NCBI GenBank assembly: GCA_950106755.1
Contig: OX467082.1
Coordinates: 17,422,001-17,486,000, forward strand
Reading direction: 5' to 3'
From: Climacium dendroides
Taxonomy: Eukaryota > Streptophyta > Bryopsida > Hypnales > Climaciaceae
Length of the DNA: 64,000 bases
Part shown: positions 13,001-24,850 of the stretch, piece after piece
Numbering within the stretch: the first letter of the stretch is position 1
Layout: each line of letters opens with the position of its first letter
Notes under the pieces: generated by a model
The model's input: only the letters and a program-made list of their open reading frames with translations
Database searches by the model: none
What the model was told of the DNA's origin: nothing
Translations under genes and position numbers: made by a program

Positions 13001-14040
13001 GGCAAAAAAACTTGATGTTTCATGTTCAATTTCTCGACTACGGCAGCTGCATTCAGTGGAAATTATGTCTTGTTCCACCTAACTTTTGCTAGAATTGGTT
13101 ACTGAAGAAATGGAAGCTAAGTTGACACGAATTCCTGTAGTATTTGTGGTCTGCTCTTGTGTCTACTTCATGCTATCGATGCATACTTGTTTTGTGGTTA
13201 AGTAGGTTGGCAGATTGTTAGTATGGAAACACATTCAATTTTAGATCTTAATTATTTACGTGTGGGTATGTGAGCCTAGATGGAGGATTTGGAGGAGCAA
13301 ACCGAGCGGCGGACATTGACGTACAGCCGTTGGGAGAATAAAGTGACAGGCAAAGGTCGAGAAGGATGGCACCCTGTGACATATGCTTTTTCAGATGCTA
13401 CCCTTGAGGCAATAAGGAATATTCAGGTATTTGCATCTTTCCCTCCGCCAAATCAAAAGGTTTCAGCACGTTTCGTTAGCCTTATCTTAAAAGCTCCCTC
13501 GCTGCGCTTGAAAGACTTCCACCAAAATGAACAAGAATTTCAAGGTTTTGATTTGTGCTTCACAGTCGTATTGACACACATACCCGTGTACGTAGGCTCT
13601 ACTATTGCCATTCCCATTCAGTGTAAAAATATGATTCCTTTCATGTGACTTTGAAATTCTGGAAAAAATTTAAAAGATTCATCAAAGTCAATGCAACATT
13701 GCAACATGATCAAAATGTTTGGACTTTCCCATCGAAATGGTTTTCTATGATTCATGAACTTCCACTCAAAAGTAAGCTCTTCGACCACTCTTAAACTTAT
13801 GGTTGAACTGAGTGGCTCTTCGACCACTCATTTGTCGCTAATGAAGTGCACCTGTGTGTGTATGGTCCTGCGATGCAGAAAATCCGCAGCATCCGGTACG
13901 AAACGGAGTCGCGAACCGAATGGTGCAAAGCTGCGGGCAAAGATAGGCCGTGCTTTCTGTTTGCTAGGAAATTTACACGAGCTGCTGGGTTTCGCTTGTT
14001 GGACCAAGTTGCTAGCTACGAGAAAGGACTATCGATCTGA
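10059..14040 (+). CDS. GT14 (DUF266/BC10-like) glycosyltransferase
   Basis: Ten coding exons join in phase: 10059-10286, 10479-10595, 11029-11129, 11640-11711, 11856-11937, 12267-12347, 12634-12675, 12853-12918, 13280-13426 and 13879-14040. All introns are GT-AG. The product is 365 residues, slightly shorter than typical plant members. A short basic N-terminus and a membrane anchor at residues 17-33 fit a type II Golgi protein. Family landmarks in order are FLFLARHVMPLDILWEHFF (about 57-75), HARPGY (88-93), WGESSMIQAERLLL (118-131), LLSDSCIPL (145-153), WRKGSQW (195-201), the DEHY motif (254-257), and WHPVTY (293-298). These are hallmarks of the core-2/I-branching family in its plant DUF266 clade, which includes rice BC10, implicated in cell-wall and arabinogalactan glycosylation. 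Donor and acceptor sugars cannot be read from sequence. The ATG is the first after the leader intron and precedes the anchor. The acceptor of exon 6 is pyrimidine-poor. Confidence 0.92.
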
Positions 14041-14865
14041 ACAATTATCAGGCTCTCAATGAATTGCGTTGAGCTTGCCTCATCATTCTGGTCCTTGGGT
14101 GCACAAAAAAGCTGTGCATCCTCGCCGAGGTACCGTTTGTGCCACTTGAGATGAGGCACTATGTGCGTGGTCGGTAAGTGGTATCTTAAATTATGTCCAA
14201 CATTCAAGTCATGGCCTTTGTTTACAATTTAGGAAAGGAATTCGATTCCGGTCTCACCTGAGAGTTCTAGGAATCTGGGCGGTATTTTACATTTAACTTA
14301 CATGATTGGGATGGAGTGTTTCAAAGTTTCAACACTCAACAGTGAATGCCTGTGTTGATGTGGCAATTGGGGAGTGGGATAGGAAAGCTTTCAGCATTAA
14401 ATTGGCTTCCCACCGCTTTGATGTGGGTATTTAATGGTACTGTGCTGAATTGAAAAACCAAGCTGTACTGTACATCAACTTATGGGGTGGCTAAAGTAAT
14501 TACCATGATTCAAAAAAAATAAAAAGTGATTACCATGATTCAAAAAAATAAAAGTGATTACAGTACCCTGATTTATCCTATTTGCGAGAGTGCAAGGTGG
14601 GTGGAAACATTGAAATTTGTCAAAATAAGCAATTCAATAAAAGATTGAGGCACCACTAGCTGATCATTTAAGCAATTTTGGAGCACATTGTGCACAATGT
14701 GTGGTGATGGAAAAAAATTCCATGTACAAAGATAGAAAATATGGGGATAGGAAAAGAATTTAGAATTTTATTCCCAAAATTGAAATTATTGTGAATTTGG
14801 GAGCCAAAAGTGCACTTCACCAATAGCCAACATTTAGAGTTTTCCAATTTTAATCATTCAAGAAC
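14041..14865. other. 3' flank of the GT14 gene and intergenic DNA
   Basis: This stretch holds the 3' untranslated region of the GT14 gene, whose end is not visible, followed by AT-rich DNA. A short repeat, GTGATTACCATGATTCAAAAAA, occurs twice near 14505-14550. No gene is supported. Confidence 0.45.
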
Positions 14866-15025
14866 TAAGGTAAACTACCCCATTATGGATAGAATGGGAG
14901 CAAGTCCATTGTAGGCAAAATTGTAATGGTGGTGTACATTCAAGTTCTGAAATGTATACCACTATCTTAATTCAAGACACAATAGGCTTGTTTCCATTCC
15001 ATCTATAATGGGGTAGTTTACCTTA
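14866..15025. mobile_element. Foldback MITE, copy 2
   Basis: The element is 160 bp with terminal inverted repeats of about 39 bp and few mismatches. The left end starts TAAGGTAAACTACCCCATTA and the right end finishes with the reverse complement, TAATGGGGTAGTTTACCTTA except for one or two bases. TA occurs at both extremes, consistent with a TA target duplication. Central blocks (GGCAAAATT, GGTGTACATTCAA) match the MITE at 5024-5161. Confidence 0.75.
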
Positions 15026-15244
15026 CTTTCTTGCTCACTACTTCCTACTTTCTTGTTCACTACTTTGAGACATGTGTCATAACCTTATTAGTCCCAACTT
15101 TGTACAAGAACAATAAATACATTTTAAGCTTTGGTTGGAAAATTTGTTCCAACTTTAGATGGAAATATTGCACCCCTACCAGTTGGAGATCGGTCATGGT
15201 TGACAACTAGTGCCATTACTTTGAGACATGTGTCATAACCTTAG

Positions 15245-15370
15245 TTGAAGGCGTAGGATCCTAAACCCATCCCAAGTGAAATCTTTCCTTCTATTTTGTA
15301 CCATGTGTTAGGGTCATGACATCCTCTAGCTTAATTTGGGGTCTCTAGTTGCAAATATGAATTCAAAATT
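15245..15370 (-). repeat. Interspersed repeat C, copy 2
   Basis: The reverse complement matches 4853-5021. A 28-bp direct repeat (TTACTTTGAGACATGTGTCA plus eight further bases) lies just outside it, at about 15060-15087 and 15213-15241, marking another local duplication. Confidence 0.5.
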
Positions 15371-15550
15371 CAATTTTTTTTATGTGTGAAAGATAAAAGA
15401 TTTATGTATTTTTCTTTGAGGTAAGGTTCCTACATTTTTACCCTATTGGTCCCACTTCATGGGTCAAGTTTAGTGTCCCTTGCTAGAGACACCTTTTTCT
15501 TAAAAAAAATATTTTGGTAGTATTAGCAAATGAAAAATCACGAAACATGT

Positions 15551-15795
15551 AATTTCTATGAATTTTCAAAGTATAACTCCCTAACCACTGAAACCTATCA
15601 AATAGCTTGGCAATTTCTATAAATTTTCAAAGTATAACTCCCTGACCATTGAAACCTATCAAATAGCTTGGCAATTTCTATAAATTTTCAAAGTATAACT
15701 CCCTGACCACTGAAACCTATCAAATAGCTTGGCAATTTCTATGAATTTTCAAAGTACAACTCTCTAACCACTAAAATCTATCAAATAGCTTGGCA
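15551..15795. repeat. Tandem repeat, 61-bp unit, four copies
   Basis: Units begin at 15551, 15612, 15673 and 15734, each starting AATTTCTAT.AATTTTCAAA and ending CTATCAAATAGCTTGGC. Identity is high, so the amplification is fairly recent. No protein or hairpin is implied. Confidence 0.85.
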
Positions 15796-17028
15796 CTGAA
15801 ACCAAAAACTAGAGAATCAACAATCAATTAATTGGAATTAAATATGGGATCAATTTAATGATACTATGAGGGACATGGTTTAATGGAAGTCTATTTGTGA
15901 AGAGTGGGTGGAGGGATGGGTTTGCCAAGTATTTTCACCTTAATATTTGTGTCACATACAAAATGGTAGCACTACAAAATTTGATTTTTTATTGAAATTA
16001 GTACACATATTGCATTATAGTCTACACTAATAAATAGTAGTATTACTTTGATAAATTGATATATAGGTACAAAGAAGATGAACCATTGTATTTCTTTTGT
16101 TTACCCTCAAAAGACAAATAGGCCAACTGTATGTTTTTTCGGTACTTTGGATTAAATCACATAGGGATATTTTTTTTGTTCAATTTATTTATGTAATGAC
16201 CAATGCATGCAATTTTCTTCACTAATGCATATGATGAATTTGGCCCCATTTGAATTATGCTCCTAATAATATGATCATTTGAATTTTTCTTTTCACAAAA
16301 GATCAATGAGATTGATCCTTTTCAAACCGTCATCTACTTAGGAGCTCTTTAGGGATTGATCATTGTTTGAAATGAAAATACTTTTTGAGCTGTTCAAAGT
16401 TTCTACGGTATTGAATAATGTAATTTGGCAATAGTAAATGCTACAACATTTCATTTCAATATCCATTCACGAAGGTCTATACTCTAGTCATGCTTGCTTT
16501 GTAATGATTAAGTAATTGAATCCAATCCCATTTGCTAAGCATTACTACATATTATAATATATAAGTTATATAATGATACTTATTGCAAGACAATGATAGA
16601 AACTTTAGGTGGATGAATAGTAGTACAAACAAACAAAACATAAGATATATTTATACATTAGATCTATACTTCTCTTATATCATACGAAGTAATAGAGTTA
16701 ATTGTAAAGTTCTGCTCAATTTGTACAAGGGCTATCAAACAAAGGCTTAACTAAAAATAATACAAAAGATACACAACACCAAAAACCATGAGATTCTATT
16801 TTTGGTACATCGAGGAATTTCATCATGTGTTTTTCTCTCACATCCTATAACTTCAACTCTTTGTCTTCATTGAAACACTTTACAATTAACTCCAATAACA
16901 CATTAGAATTTATGCATTGTATATCTATAATATTAGATTTCTCAACAATACATGTTTACTTGATGATGTCTTTTCTAAAAATATGCCTTCCAACAACAAT
17001 TGAAATCCTACAATAAACTTGAAACAAT
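15796..17028. other. AT-rich intergenic DNA
   Basis: I see no gene, RNA or structured repeat here. Confidence 0.5.
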
Positions 17029-17808
17029 CACTACACTAATGATGATATTTAGTGTCTTGTACACTAAATACGAAGGCATACACTAAATATCATTAAGCCT
17101 ACTAAAGTAAGTAAATTTCTAACACTAAATGTACTGTATGGTAAATCTGAAACATGAAGAGTGGCCATTTTCCGTCCCCTCCTGAAATGTTGTAACTTTT
17201 GCATCAAAGGTCCAAATTTGATAAAATTTGTTGGGAAAGTTGCGCCTTGTCTTCTAGTTTGTGTGGTAAAAGTTTTAGATCAATCCATAACCTAATGAAT
17301 TTTGGGCAGCCAATCAAAGTTTGCACGTTCTCATTGAGTTCAGAAACTGCACTTTAGGGCTGCAACTTCGGGGGCTTGTATCTCTTTCATCGAAGGTCCA
17401 AATTCAATAAAATTTGTTGGGTTTTCTTCCCCTTGAAGTCTAGTTACTGTGGTAAAATTTTCATGTCAATCCAAGTTGTTATGAATTTTTGGGAGCAATT
17501 CGAAGTTCAAAATCCTGCTATTTTTGGAGAACAGTAAACATCGGAGACTCGTATCTTCTTCATACAAAGTCCATTTTCAATAATTTTTTTGGAAAAGTTG
17601 CGCATAATAGTCTAGTTTGTGTGGCTAAAATTTCATATCAATCAAACAAGTTATGAGTGACTGAGAAGCATTCTAGTAGAAGGAGTTTCAGCAATTTTGA
17701 AGTGAAGTCCAACACTAATTCTTCTAAAGTTCAGATTTAGTGTTATGGTTGGTAGGGTGGTAAAACACTAATTGTAATCAAACACTAAATATCATCATTA
17801 GTGTAGTA
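17029..17808. mobile_element. CACTA-like non-autonomous element 1
   Basis: The termini are inverted repeats, perfect over about 26 bp. The left reads CACTACACTAATGATGATAT and runs on to TTTAGTGT; the right is its reverse complement, ending ATTAGTGTAGT. The motif ACACTAAAT and its reverse complement recur near both ends, as in CACTA subterminal regions. The inside carries three diverged units of about 180 bp, near 17190, 17376 and 17549 (CATC.AAGGTCCAAATT.. AATAAAATTTGTTGGG). It has no transposase. I could not find a clean 3-bp target duplication, so the class rests on the termini. Confidence 0.6.
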
Positions 17809-20800
17809 CAAACCCTCCATGGACTAAATTGGTTTGTGTTGACTTACCATTAAAGCTTATAGAAATTGCATTGAAATTAATACCTAGAGGACCAAGGCCT
17901 TTTTTTTCCAAAAAACACTCAAAATTGTCATTTCTTTTGCAAAGAGTAAAAAAATTTGAAGATTTTTTTTTGCACATCTAACTATAGGATCTTAAACCTA
18001 GATAGTATGAAAATGTGTGGGATAAATTTCTAAAATTTTGATCCCACAAATTGCAAGATATTTGCGTTTAAAGTAAAGAAAATATTTTTTTGTCATATTG
18101 CGGGGCTAGATTTTTCTTCTTAACTTAATTTTTTTGCACTACAAATTTTTGAGGTTTAAATCCTTGTAGTAGGGAATTGAGTTGAGATTCTAGGAAAAAA
18201 AATTATTTCAAAAAAACTTAATTTCTATTCTTAGAAAATTGTTAAGTAGAAATAGGCACTAGATAGAAGGAAAATCTAAATCATTAATATCTTTAAGATG
18301 GAATTAAAATGCACTAATCCAATGGTGAGATTGCTCTAGCAAGTAAACAAAATCATGTGGATTTTTTTTTAAATTATAAAAATTGCATTTGCAAATGAAT
18401 TCAGAAGTTATTTTTTCAAAAAGATGCTTAGAGTGTCTAAGAAACAAGATGGTCCATAACTTTTACATCACTTATCTAAATGAAATGAATCAAAGCTTTC
18501 CATATAGAAAAGATATAACCTACAAAAAAAATTCAATGTTCAAAAATTCAAAATTTTCAACTTTTTTGTTGCCAGTTTTCTTTGTTTTGAGCTTATCTAG
18601 GTATAACTTTTGTTCTAAGGCACTAGTTGAAAAAATAATAATGGTTCTATAAAGATAATCAATTTTTCTATCTTCAAAAAAAGCTTTAAAAAATCATGAT
18701 GAAAATTGAGACCGTAGGTACTTGCCCAAAATCCAATTTATCCCTCTAAGGGACCATGGTCCTTTAGAGGTTAATAAAACCCATTGTTCCACTCCACAAT
18801 GGTTTTATACTAGCGAATGTTGTACATTTTGTTTATAGTAGAATGTTTCTTAGATCTTGATATTTTCACCAAGAAAGCTTATTTAAGACATTTTGGAAAG
18901 AAGTTAGGATTTGTTTTTCGATTCATGCATTGTAGGATTGGTTCTATATATTTTGTTTAATAAAGCCCATTGACTTTTGAATTGCTTATTTAAAAAATTT
19001 GGTCATTTTGATCATTAAAATCTTAAGATAGTATTTATTGCTTGATCTTGATAAAACTATGTAGAATATTACACAATGAATATATTTTTTAAACCTAAGA
19101 TTACTATGATTACTTTGTTAGTTTATTGATTAGAAAGAAATTTTCAAATGTATTTGGGAGTAGAAGTTATATTTTGTTTATATGTAGGCAAATACTCCCA
19201 TGCACTCCAAGGTGATAGTTGGTGGATTAATGTTAGTAAATGCACTCTTTATCTAATGCCCTTAGGTGGACCCCTCCCTCCAATGTGACTCTAAACTAAT
19301 TTGCATACATACTTTTAAAACTGTAATCACTAGATGTTTTTTGTGTGTAGGATTTATTGAATTTTAATGAAGATTTGGGCAATGAAATGCATAAATTTAA
19401 AAAAATACAATTTCCACTACTATTGTCCCATATCACATCTATTTATATTTGATTTTTTAAGCAACAACCATCCTATTGGGACAAGGAAATCATATTGTCC
19501 ACATTAATTTTATCCAATGTAAACTAGGCCATTCTTGACTTTTTGTCCATTGTAGACATCTATAAAAAGGCTCTAATAAACTCTTGAAATCAACCTAAAG
19601 CTGGCATTCTTCTAAAAATTAGATTTTATTGACAATGGTGTTACTTAGTGGGAAGAACCAAAATCTAGGTGATGATAAAGGAGTGACATAATTAGTTTAC
19701 ACAATAGGTAATTCTAACCTTGTTACTATGAAACCATTGCAAAAGCGTATATTTCAAGGCCTTAATGTTGTGGTTGTTTTAGAATATATTGTATTGTGAC
19801 TATTTAAGGTGAGTAAGATGCTGACCATATGGATGTATTTTTTATTGGCTTAGGAATAGTTTAGAGACCCTTTTGGACCATTTTGGGTAGCACAACTTCA
19901 AATTTTCATATCAAATTCATACTTTGTCAAAATTTATAATTTCAATTGCTATTAGCTTCTATCACATTTGTCTATATTGATATGGGAGAAAGAAATTAGA
20001 TTTTTTTTGTCAATAATCTCATGAGGGGAAAGCATTTGTTGTCCCTCTAATGGACTTGTTTACCTTACCTTAAATGTAAATTTTGTCATTGCAATCCTTC
20101 CATCCTCCCTTTTAATGCATTGACAATAAAATTATGATTCAAGTTAAATCTAAAAACATTACACAACTTGTAAGGTGAATCACAATAAATTACAATTCTA
20201 TCAGTCAAAATCTATGAGGACATGTCATTATAGAATGGCAACTTAGAAATGTTCAACATCTCTTCTGTGAGAGCACATCAACAATAAGATATTTTGGACA
20301 ATCCTATATTGACATTCTCTCAGTAATGAATGCGTTCTAATAGAATTGAGTCAAGATCGATTTGAAGGAGCAATCTACTATTGTTGGGTTTTTTTTCCCT
20401 CTCTTTTGGTGTTTAGCTTCTTTCTTGAGGAGCTCGATTGATGTGTATTTTTTCATTTAGGGTTGAAACCGTCATTCCATTTGTGCAATCAATCAGGTTT
20501 CCGCTTGTTTCAGAAAATGAAGAAAAGAAAGTCATTCCATTTGCTTTCCAAAGTAAACATTTCTTATATGAAACAATGTTTGGGAACTTTTTTGAGCTTT
20601 ACCAACTATTTTCCTTGACTTCCTATTCTGAACCGTTTTTTCGAGTGCCAAGTTCAGTTATTTTCTCTATTTTTTATTCTCTATTTTAAAAATTTTGATT
20701 TTTTCACCATTTTTTTTCCCAATGTTTTCAAATCGCAACCGTTCTTTCCCCCAGTCCCACCTGCTAACTTTGAACTTTTGAACTGACCGCTGTTTTTTCC

Positions 20801-20859
20801 CAAACACTGGTACTGTGAAACCCAACTGCGTTTCAGAGAGAATCTGGATGGACAGAACC
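17809..20859. other. AT-rich intergenic DNA with two adjacent palindromes
   Basis: No gene is supported. Two near-perfect inverted repeats lie side by side: 18744-18769 (CTCTAAGGGACCATGGTCCT plus TTAGAG, one mismatch) and 18774-18809 (ATAAAACCCATTGT, an eight-base loop, ACAATGGTTTTAT). They may be remains of a small foldback element. Confidence 0.5.
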
Positions 20860-21017
20860 ATCCATCCATCGCTTCATCAGCCGTATGGATGGATGGGAAG
20901 TGAGTTTCTGCTCCCTAATTGCACTTCATTTGGGTGACAAAGATGCAGTTCTGCCCAAGCCAGGCATGTGCAAACTGGCAGAGACCGACCCCAACGTGAA
21001 CATGGCAGCTATACGGT
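20860..21017 (+). pseudogene. Short coding-like island, unrecognised
   Basis: This is a brief patch of balanced composition in AT-rich DNA. A frame of about 35 codons ending at TAG (about 21017) reads LIALHLGDKDAVLPKPGMC followed by KLAETDPNVNMAAIR, which has protein-like composition. A CCATCCATC...GATGGATGG hairpin lies just upstream. I do not know the family. It could be a gene-end relic or an exon carried by a mobile element. Confidence 0.25.
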
Positions 21018-24000
21018 AGCAAGTACTCCAAATTTTCAAATTCAAATGAATCACCCAATCTTGCCTTTAAACAGCTACCTTCTTTTTACTAGCAAAAGAA
21101 AAAAGAAAGAAAAAAAAAGAAGTCCAAACAGACGAAACTTTGATTAATACTGTTATTATAAATTATTTATTTTTACTTTTTTTCATTTTCAAAATTTTCA
21201 CTCATATAGGCATTGTTCATCTACATGATTTATTATATATAGGGGAGTCACAATAGAGAGCCCTCGTTGTTTTAAGTTGTTGAAGAATATTGTATTCATT
21301 TAAGGGTCAAGTAATAGAGTCAATCATAAAGTGAACCCTAGTTTGTAGAGGGTGATGTCAGAAGAAGGTTTAGACTCAATTAGCCATTAGTCCACTGTCA
21401 TCAATCACCCAATTCCACTATCTACAAGACCCTTTCATTTCCGCTAATTTCCTATCCATTTTCACAGAGTGTATAAGTCATATATTGCGGCTTTGCCATT
21501 GAATGCTATTGTTAAAGAATGACAATGAATTTACATCTATTTGTGAATGGTTTAAGGTTGATAAAGATGTGGTGCAATAAATGCTGATTTAGGTGGGCAA
21601 ATCATGAATAAATACTTGTCAGAATAAGTTGTGGCTTCAACCAATAAAAGAGGTGCTTTTAGGATGTAGAACTTGTGCTTTTATAACACTCACTAAACTA
21701 GATTAGGGAAGTAGGTCACTAATTTTGAACCTTTTTTAAGACAGTCATGACCCCACCTATTGATGGTTCTATATTTTTAGTTTGAAAATTCTTATAAATT
21801 CAAGTTCATATCAAATTAATGTGATTCCACTTGTATTTAATTCAATTTAACTAATCATTTTTTTGAATAATATAAGCAACAATTAGTACACTCCACAAGA
21901 TACTCATATTGGAAATCTGGGTGGCCATAGGTTGGTGTACCTTAACTAAGAATAGAATTGACAAAAGAAACAAAACACCAAACTCTATTAAATTTAGTTT
22001 GAAGGAGTTTTGTCTTGTGTTTTTCTTGAACTTTGATTCTTGTCAAGGTTTAAAGGTTAATGCAAATAAATTGACAATATTAACCCATCAGTGCCCAAGG
22101 CTTTACAAGTGTATTTTTTCTATGTAAAAATTCATGGACTTATAGTTTTTCCCAATGAATAATTTTTTTTCCAAAATCTAAACTTGTAGAGATTTGAAGA
22201 TCTTGCTTATTAGTGTGCATACCAAATTTGAATGTGAAATTGCACATGAGTTGTGAAATTTTAATAAGAGAATTATATGTATCCTATTTTTAATATACTA
22301 CTGTTCACAACCACATATGAAAGGTTTTTTGGATTGGAGGTGACATGAACAACTAGAAATTGTGTTAGCACACTAAAATGCACTTAGTTCAAATGAAGAG
22401 CTGTCAAATTCATTACATAATCTACCTTGCATTTGTTAAAATGCAATTTTCTTTCATAAGTAGAAATTGCAAATACCTCCAAATCAACACTTGCACATTT
22501 AAATTTTCAATAGCGGAAATCAAAACAAGTGAAATTGATAAGCTTTGCTTAAGTTGGGAAATAAAATAAAATTTTCAAGCTTTATACTTCTACTAATGGT
22601 ATATATATGCCTTTAAGGACCTCTCAAAAATAATATATTTATCTTTTTTATTGAAAAATAAAAGCTTCCAATTGTTAACCTTCAATCCTATCTATAAATG
22701 AATTTTAAACAATAAAAGGAATTTAACTCCCTACACCAAAATGAGTTTGAAATTTTGCATCGACTGTATATGGTTGGTTAGGTAATTAGGGGTTAAACCA
22801 TACAAACTATGTGTTAAAAAAAAATCCAAAAACTTGTGAAAATCAAGTATACTTTCAAAATAAAAATGCATCTTTTGTATTATAATAAATATATAGAGTT
22901 ATGACCCCATATCATGATTTCATCCATTCAGATGGTAATGTGTTAAATCTCTACATTATCATTCCAATTTTAGAAGCATTGTTGAGTTTTAAATTCATTT
23001 TTAGCAAACTAAATAAAAATACAATGTTTATAAAACTCCAAACACGGTGTGGGATATAGGAAATGGGGAGGGACTTTAGATGTTGTAACTGTTGAACAAC
23101 TAGTTTAAATTGTAAATCTCTAAACTTGAATGTTTTTCAAAATTTTTATTATGAGAATCAAATGAAACTTGGTGAAGTTCATTCCTCTATCTGTAACTTC
23201 TAAATTGAATTAGCTTTGCACAATTCATCACAAAATCCATTTAAGTTTATAATTGATGACCTACAATCCACTTAGACTCTCATATCATTAGAGCATTTGA
23301 ATTTTAACAAAAATCTATTAGAATCACTTTTGGTAAGACTCGTAATTTAATGTATGTATTGTAAGGTCACTACACCTAATTGTGACCTATTTGAAAATTA
23401 TCCTAGATAGATTCTTGCCTAAAATGTTTGTCCTCCATATATTAAAGCTTGGGGTTGATTTTGAATATACGTATTTTTAATGCTTTAAAAATTCATAGTT
23501 TATTCATATTGAGTTCAAAAAATAAAACTTAAGAGAATCTATAATCCTTTTTTTGACTACTAATAAGATTAAAAAAAAACTTTTACAAATCAATAGTGAA
23601 AACTATGCTCCAAAACTTATTTGGGCGCACATTCAAGTGTCATTACCTTCTTTCACTTTGATCTCATTCCCAAGAAGGCAGATTTTGATTTTGGGGCCAA
23701 GTTGTGTAAGTGACAAATTTAGTGGTTTAGGGAGTTCCACTTTGAAAATTCATAGACATTACATGCCTCATCCAAAAATTATATTTAAAAAAAAATTGGT
23801 TGGCTTTTCCATTGCTAATACTACCAAAAATGAATAGATAAATAAATAAAAATTATATATATTTATATTTATAGAAAGAGTTGCTTCCAACTGTACTGAA
23901 TTGCTTATTATTTTGACGGTTATATGTGTTTCCACCTTAAAAGAACCATTTTCAAATATGAAATCAACCTACTAGTAAGTTTTATACAATTTAGACCAAT

Positions 24001-24050
24001 CTCGCAATCAATGACGCCCACTTTTCAGTGGAGTGAATTCACTTTCGCCC
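21018..24050. other. AT-rich intergenic DNA
   Basis: I see no gene, RNA gene or clear mobile element. Open frames are short and of A/T-noise composition. Confidence 0.5.
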
Positions 24051-24850
24051 TTTCCAGTCTCCAGTTCCCCAAATCCAAAAAAATAAATTCAAACCCTTTA
24101 CTTGAGTAAAAAAAAAAAAAAATCAAACCCTTTACTTGTGTCAAGGCAAAAAAATAAAAAAATTCAAACGAGGACCCTCACTGTGTCCCGCCTGCTGGTT
24201 GATGGAATTGGTCATCAGGATGAGAATATTCCCCAAGAAAATAAGAATAAGAAATTTCAAACAAAACAAGAACATGAACATGATTGTCAGCAGCCACCTC
24301 GTTTGGGACGTCGTCCACGACGGGCCTTCCCGTCGCCCGCGACGAAGTCGAAGACCCGAAAATTTGAATTCTCACGAAAGGGTAAGAAAGGACAAGCCCC
24401 ACCAATAAATGGGCCGGCCCCGGAATACTGACTCGTGCCAGTCGCCGAGAGGGCCTGCCACCGGTAGATTCCAAAAGAAACGGTGACCGGGCAACCGTCT
24501 GAGACGGTAAACAGCGGGGAACAATTGGCAAGCGCCATTCAAAACCAGGGCGCGACATCCAAGGCGACCTTGCCTTGCAAATGCATTGGGTAGGATCTTC
24601 GTCGTCTTGCGAATGCGCGGCACAACTATAATCGGGCGACGACTGACGGGCGACATTTGGGATTTTTGAATCGCGTGGCTCATCAGTTGGGACCTCCCTA
24701 GCGGATGGACGCGGATGCCTCACTGGGATGGAAATTCAAATTTTATGGCGTGGAGCGAGGGTGCCGCCTCTCTTCCTCTCACAGTCCTCCTGTAGCTTCG
24801 ACCCCTAATTTACCAACTTCGGGATCTGGTTGACACCGAGATTAGTCCCT
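24050..24850 (+). promoter_or_regulatory. GC-rich promoter region of the 502-residue gene
   Basis: Composition becomes GC- and CpG-rich from about 24280 to 24800, resembling the island upstream of the GT14 gene. It contains poly-A-linked duplicate blocks (CAAACCCTTTACTTG twice, 24086-24140) and a C/T-rich segment near 24765-24800 that could hold the transcription start. Open frames on both strands here overlap each other and look like composition artefacts of the island. Confidence 0.4.

Noticed and set aside
24178..24723. 181-codon open frame on the minus strand in the GC-rich island
   Set aside because: It is rich in Arg, Pro and Ser, overlaps open frames in other phases on both strands, and has no domain. 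GC-rich promoter islands commonly give such frames.
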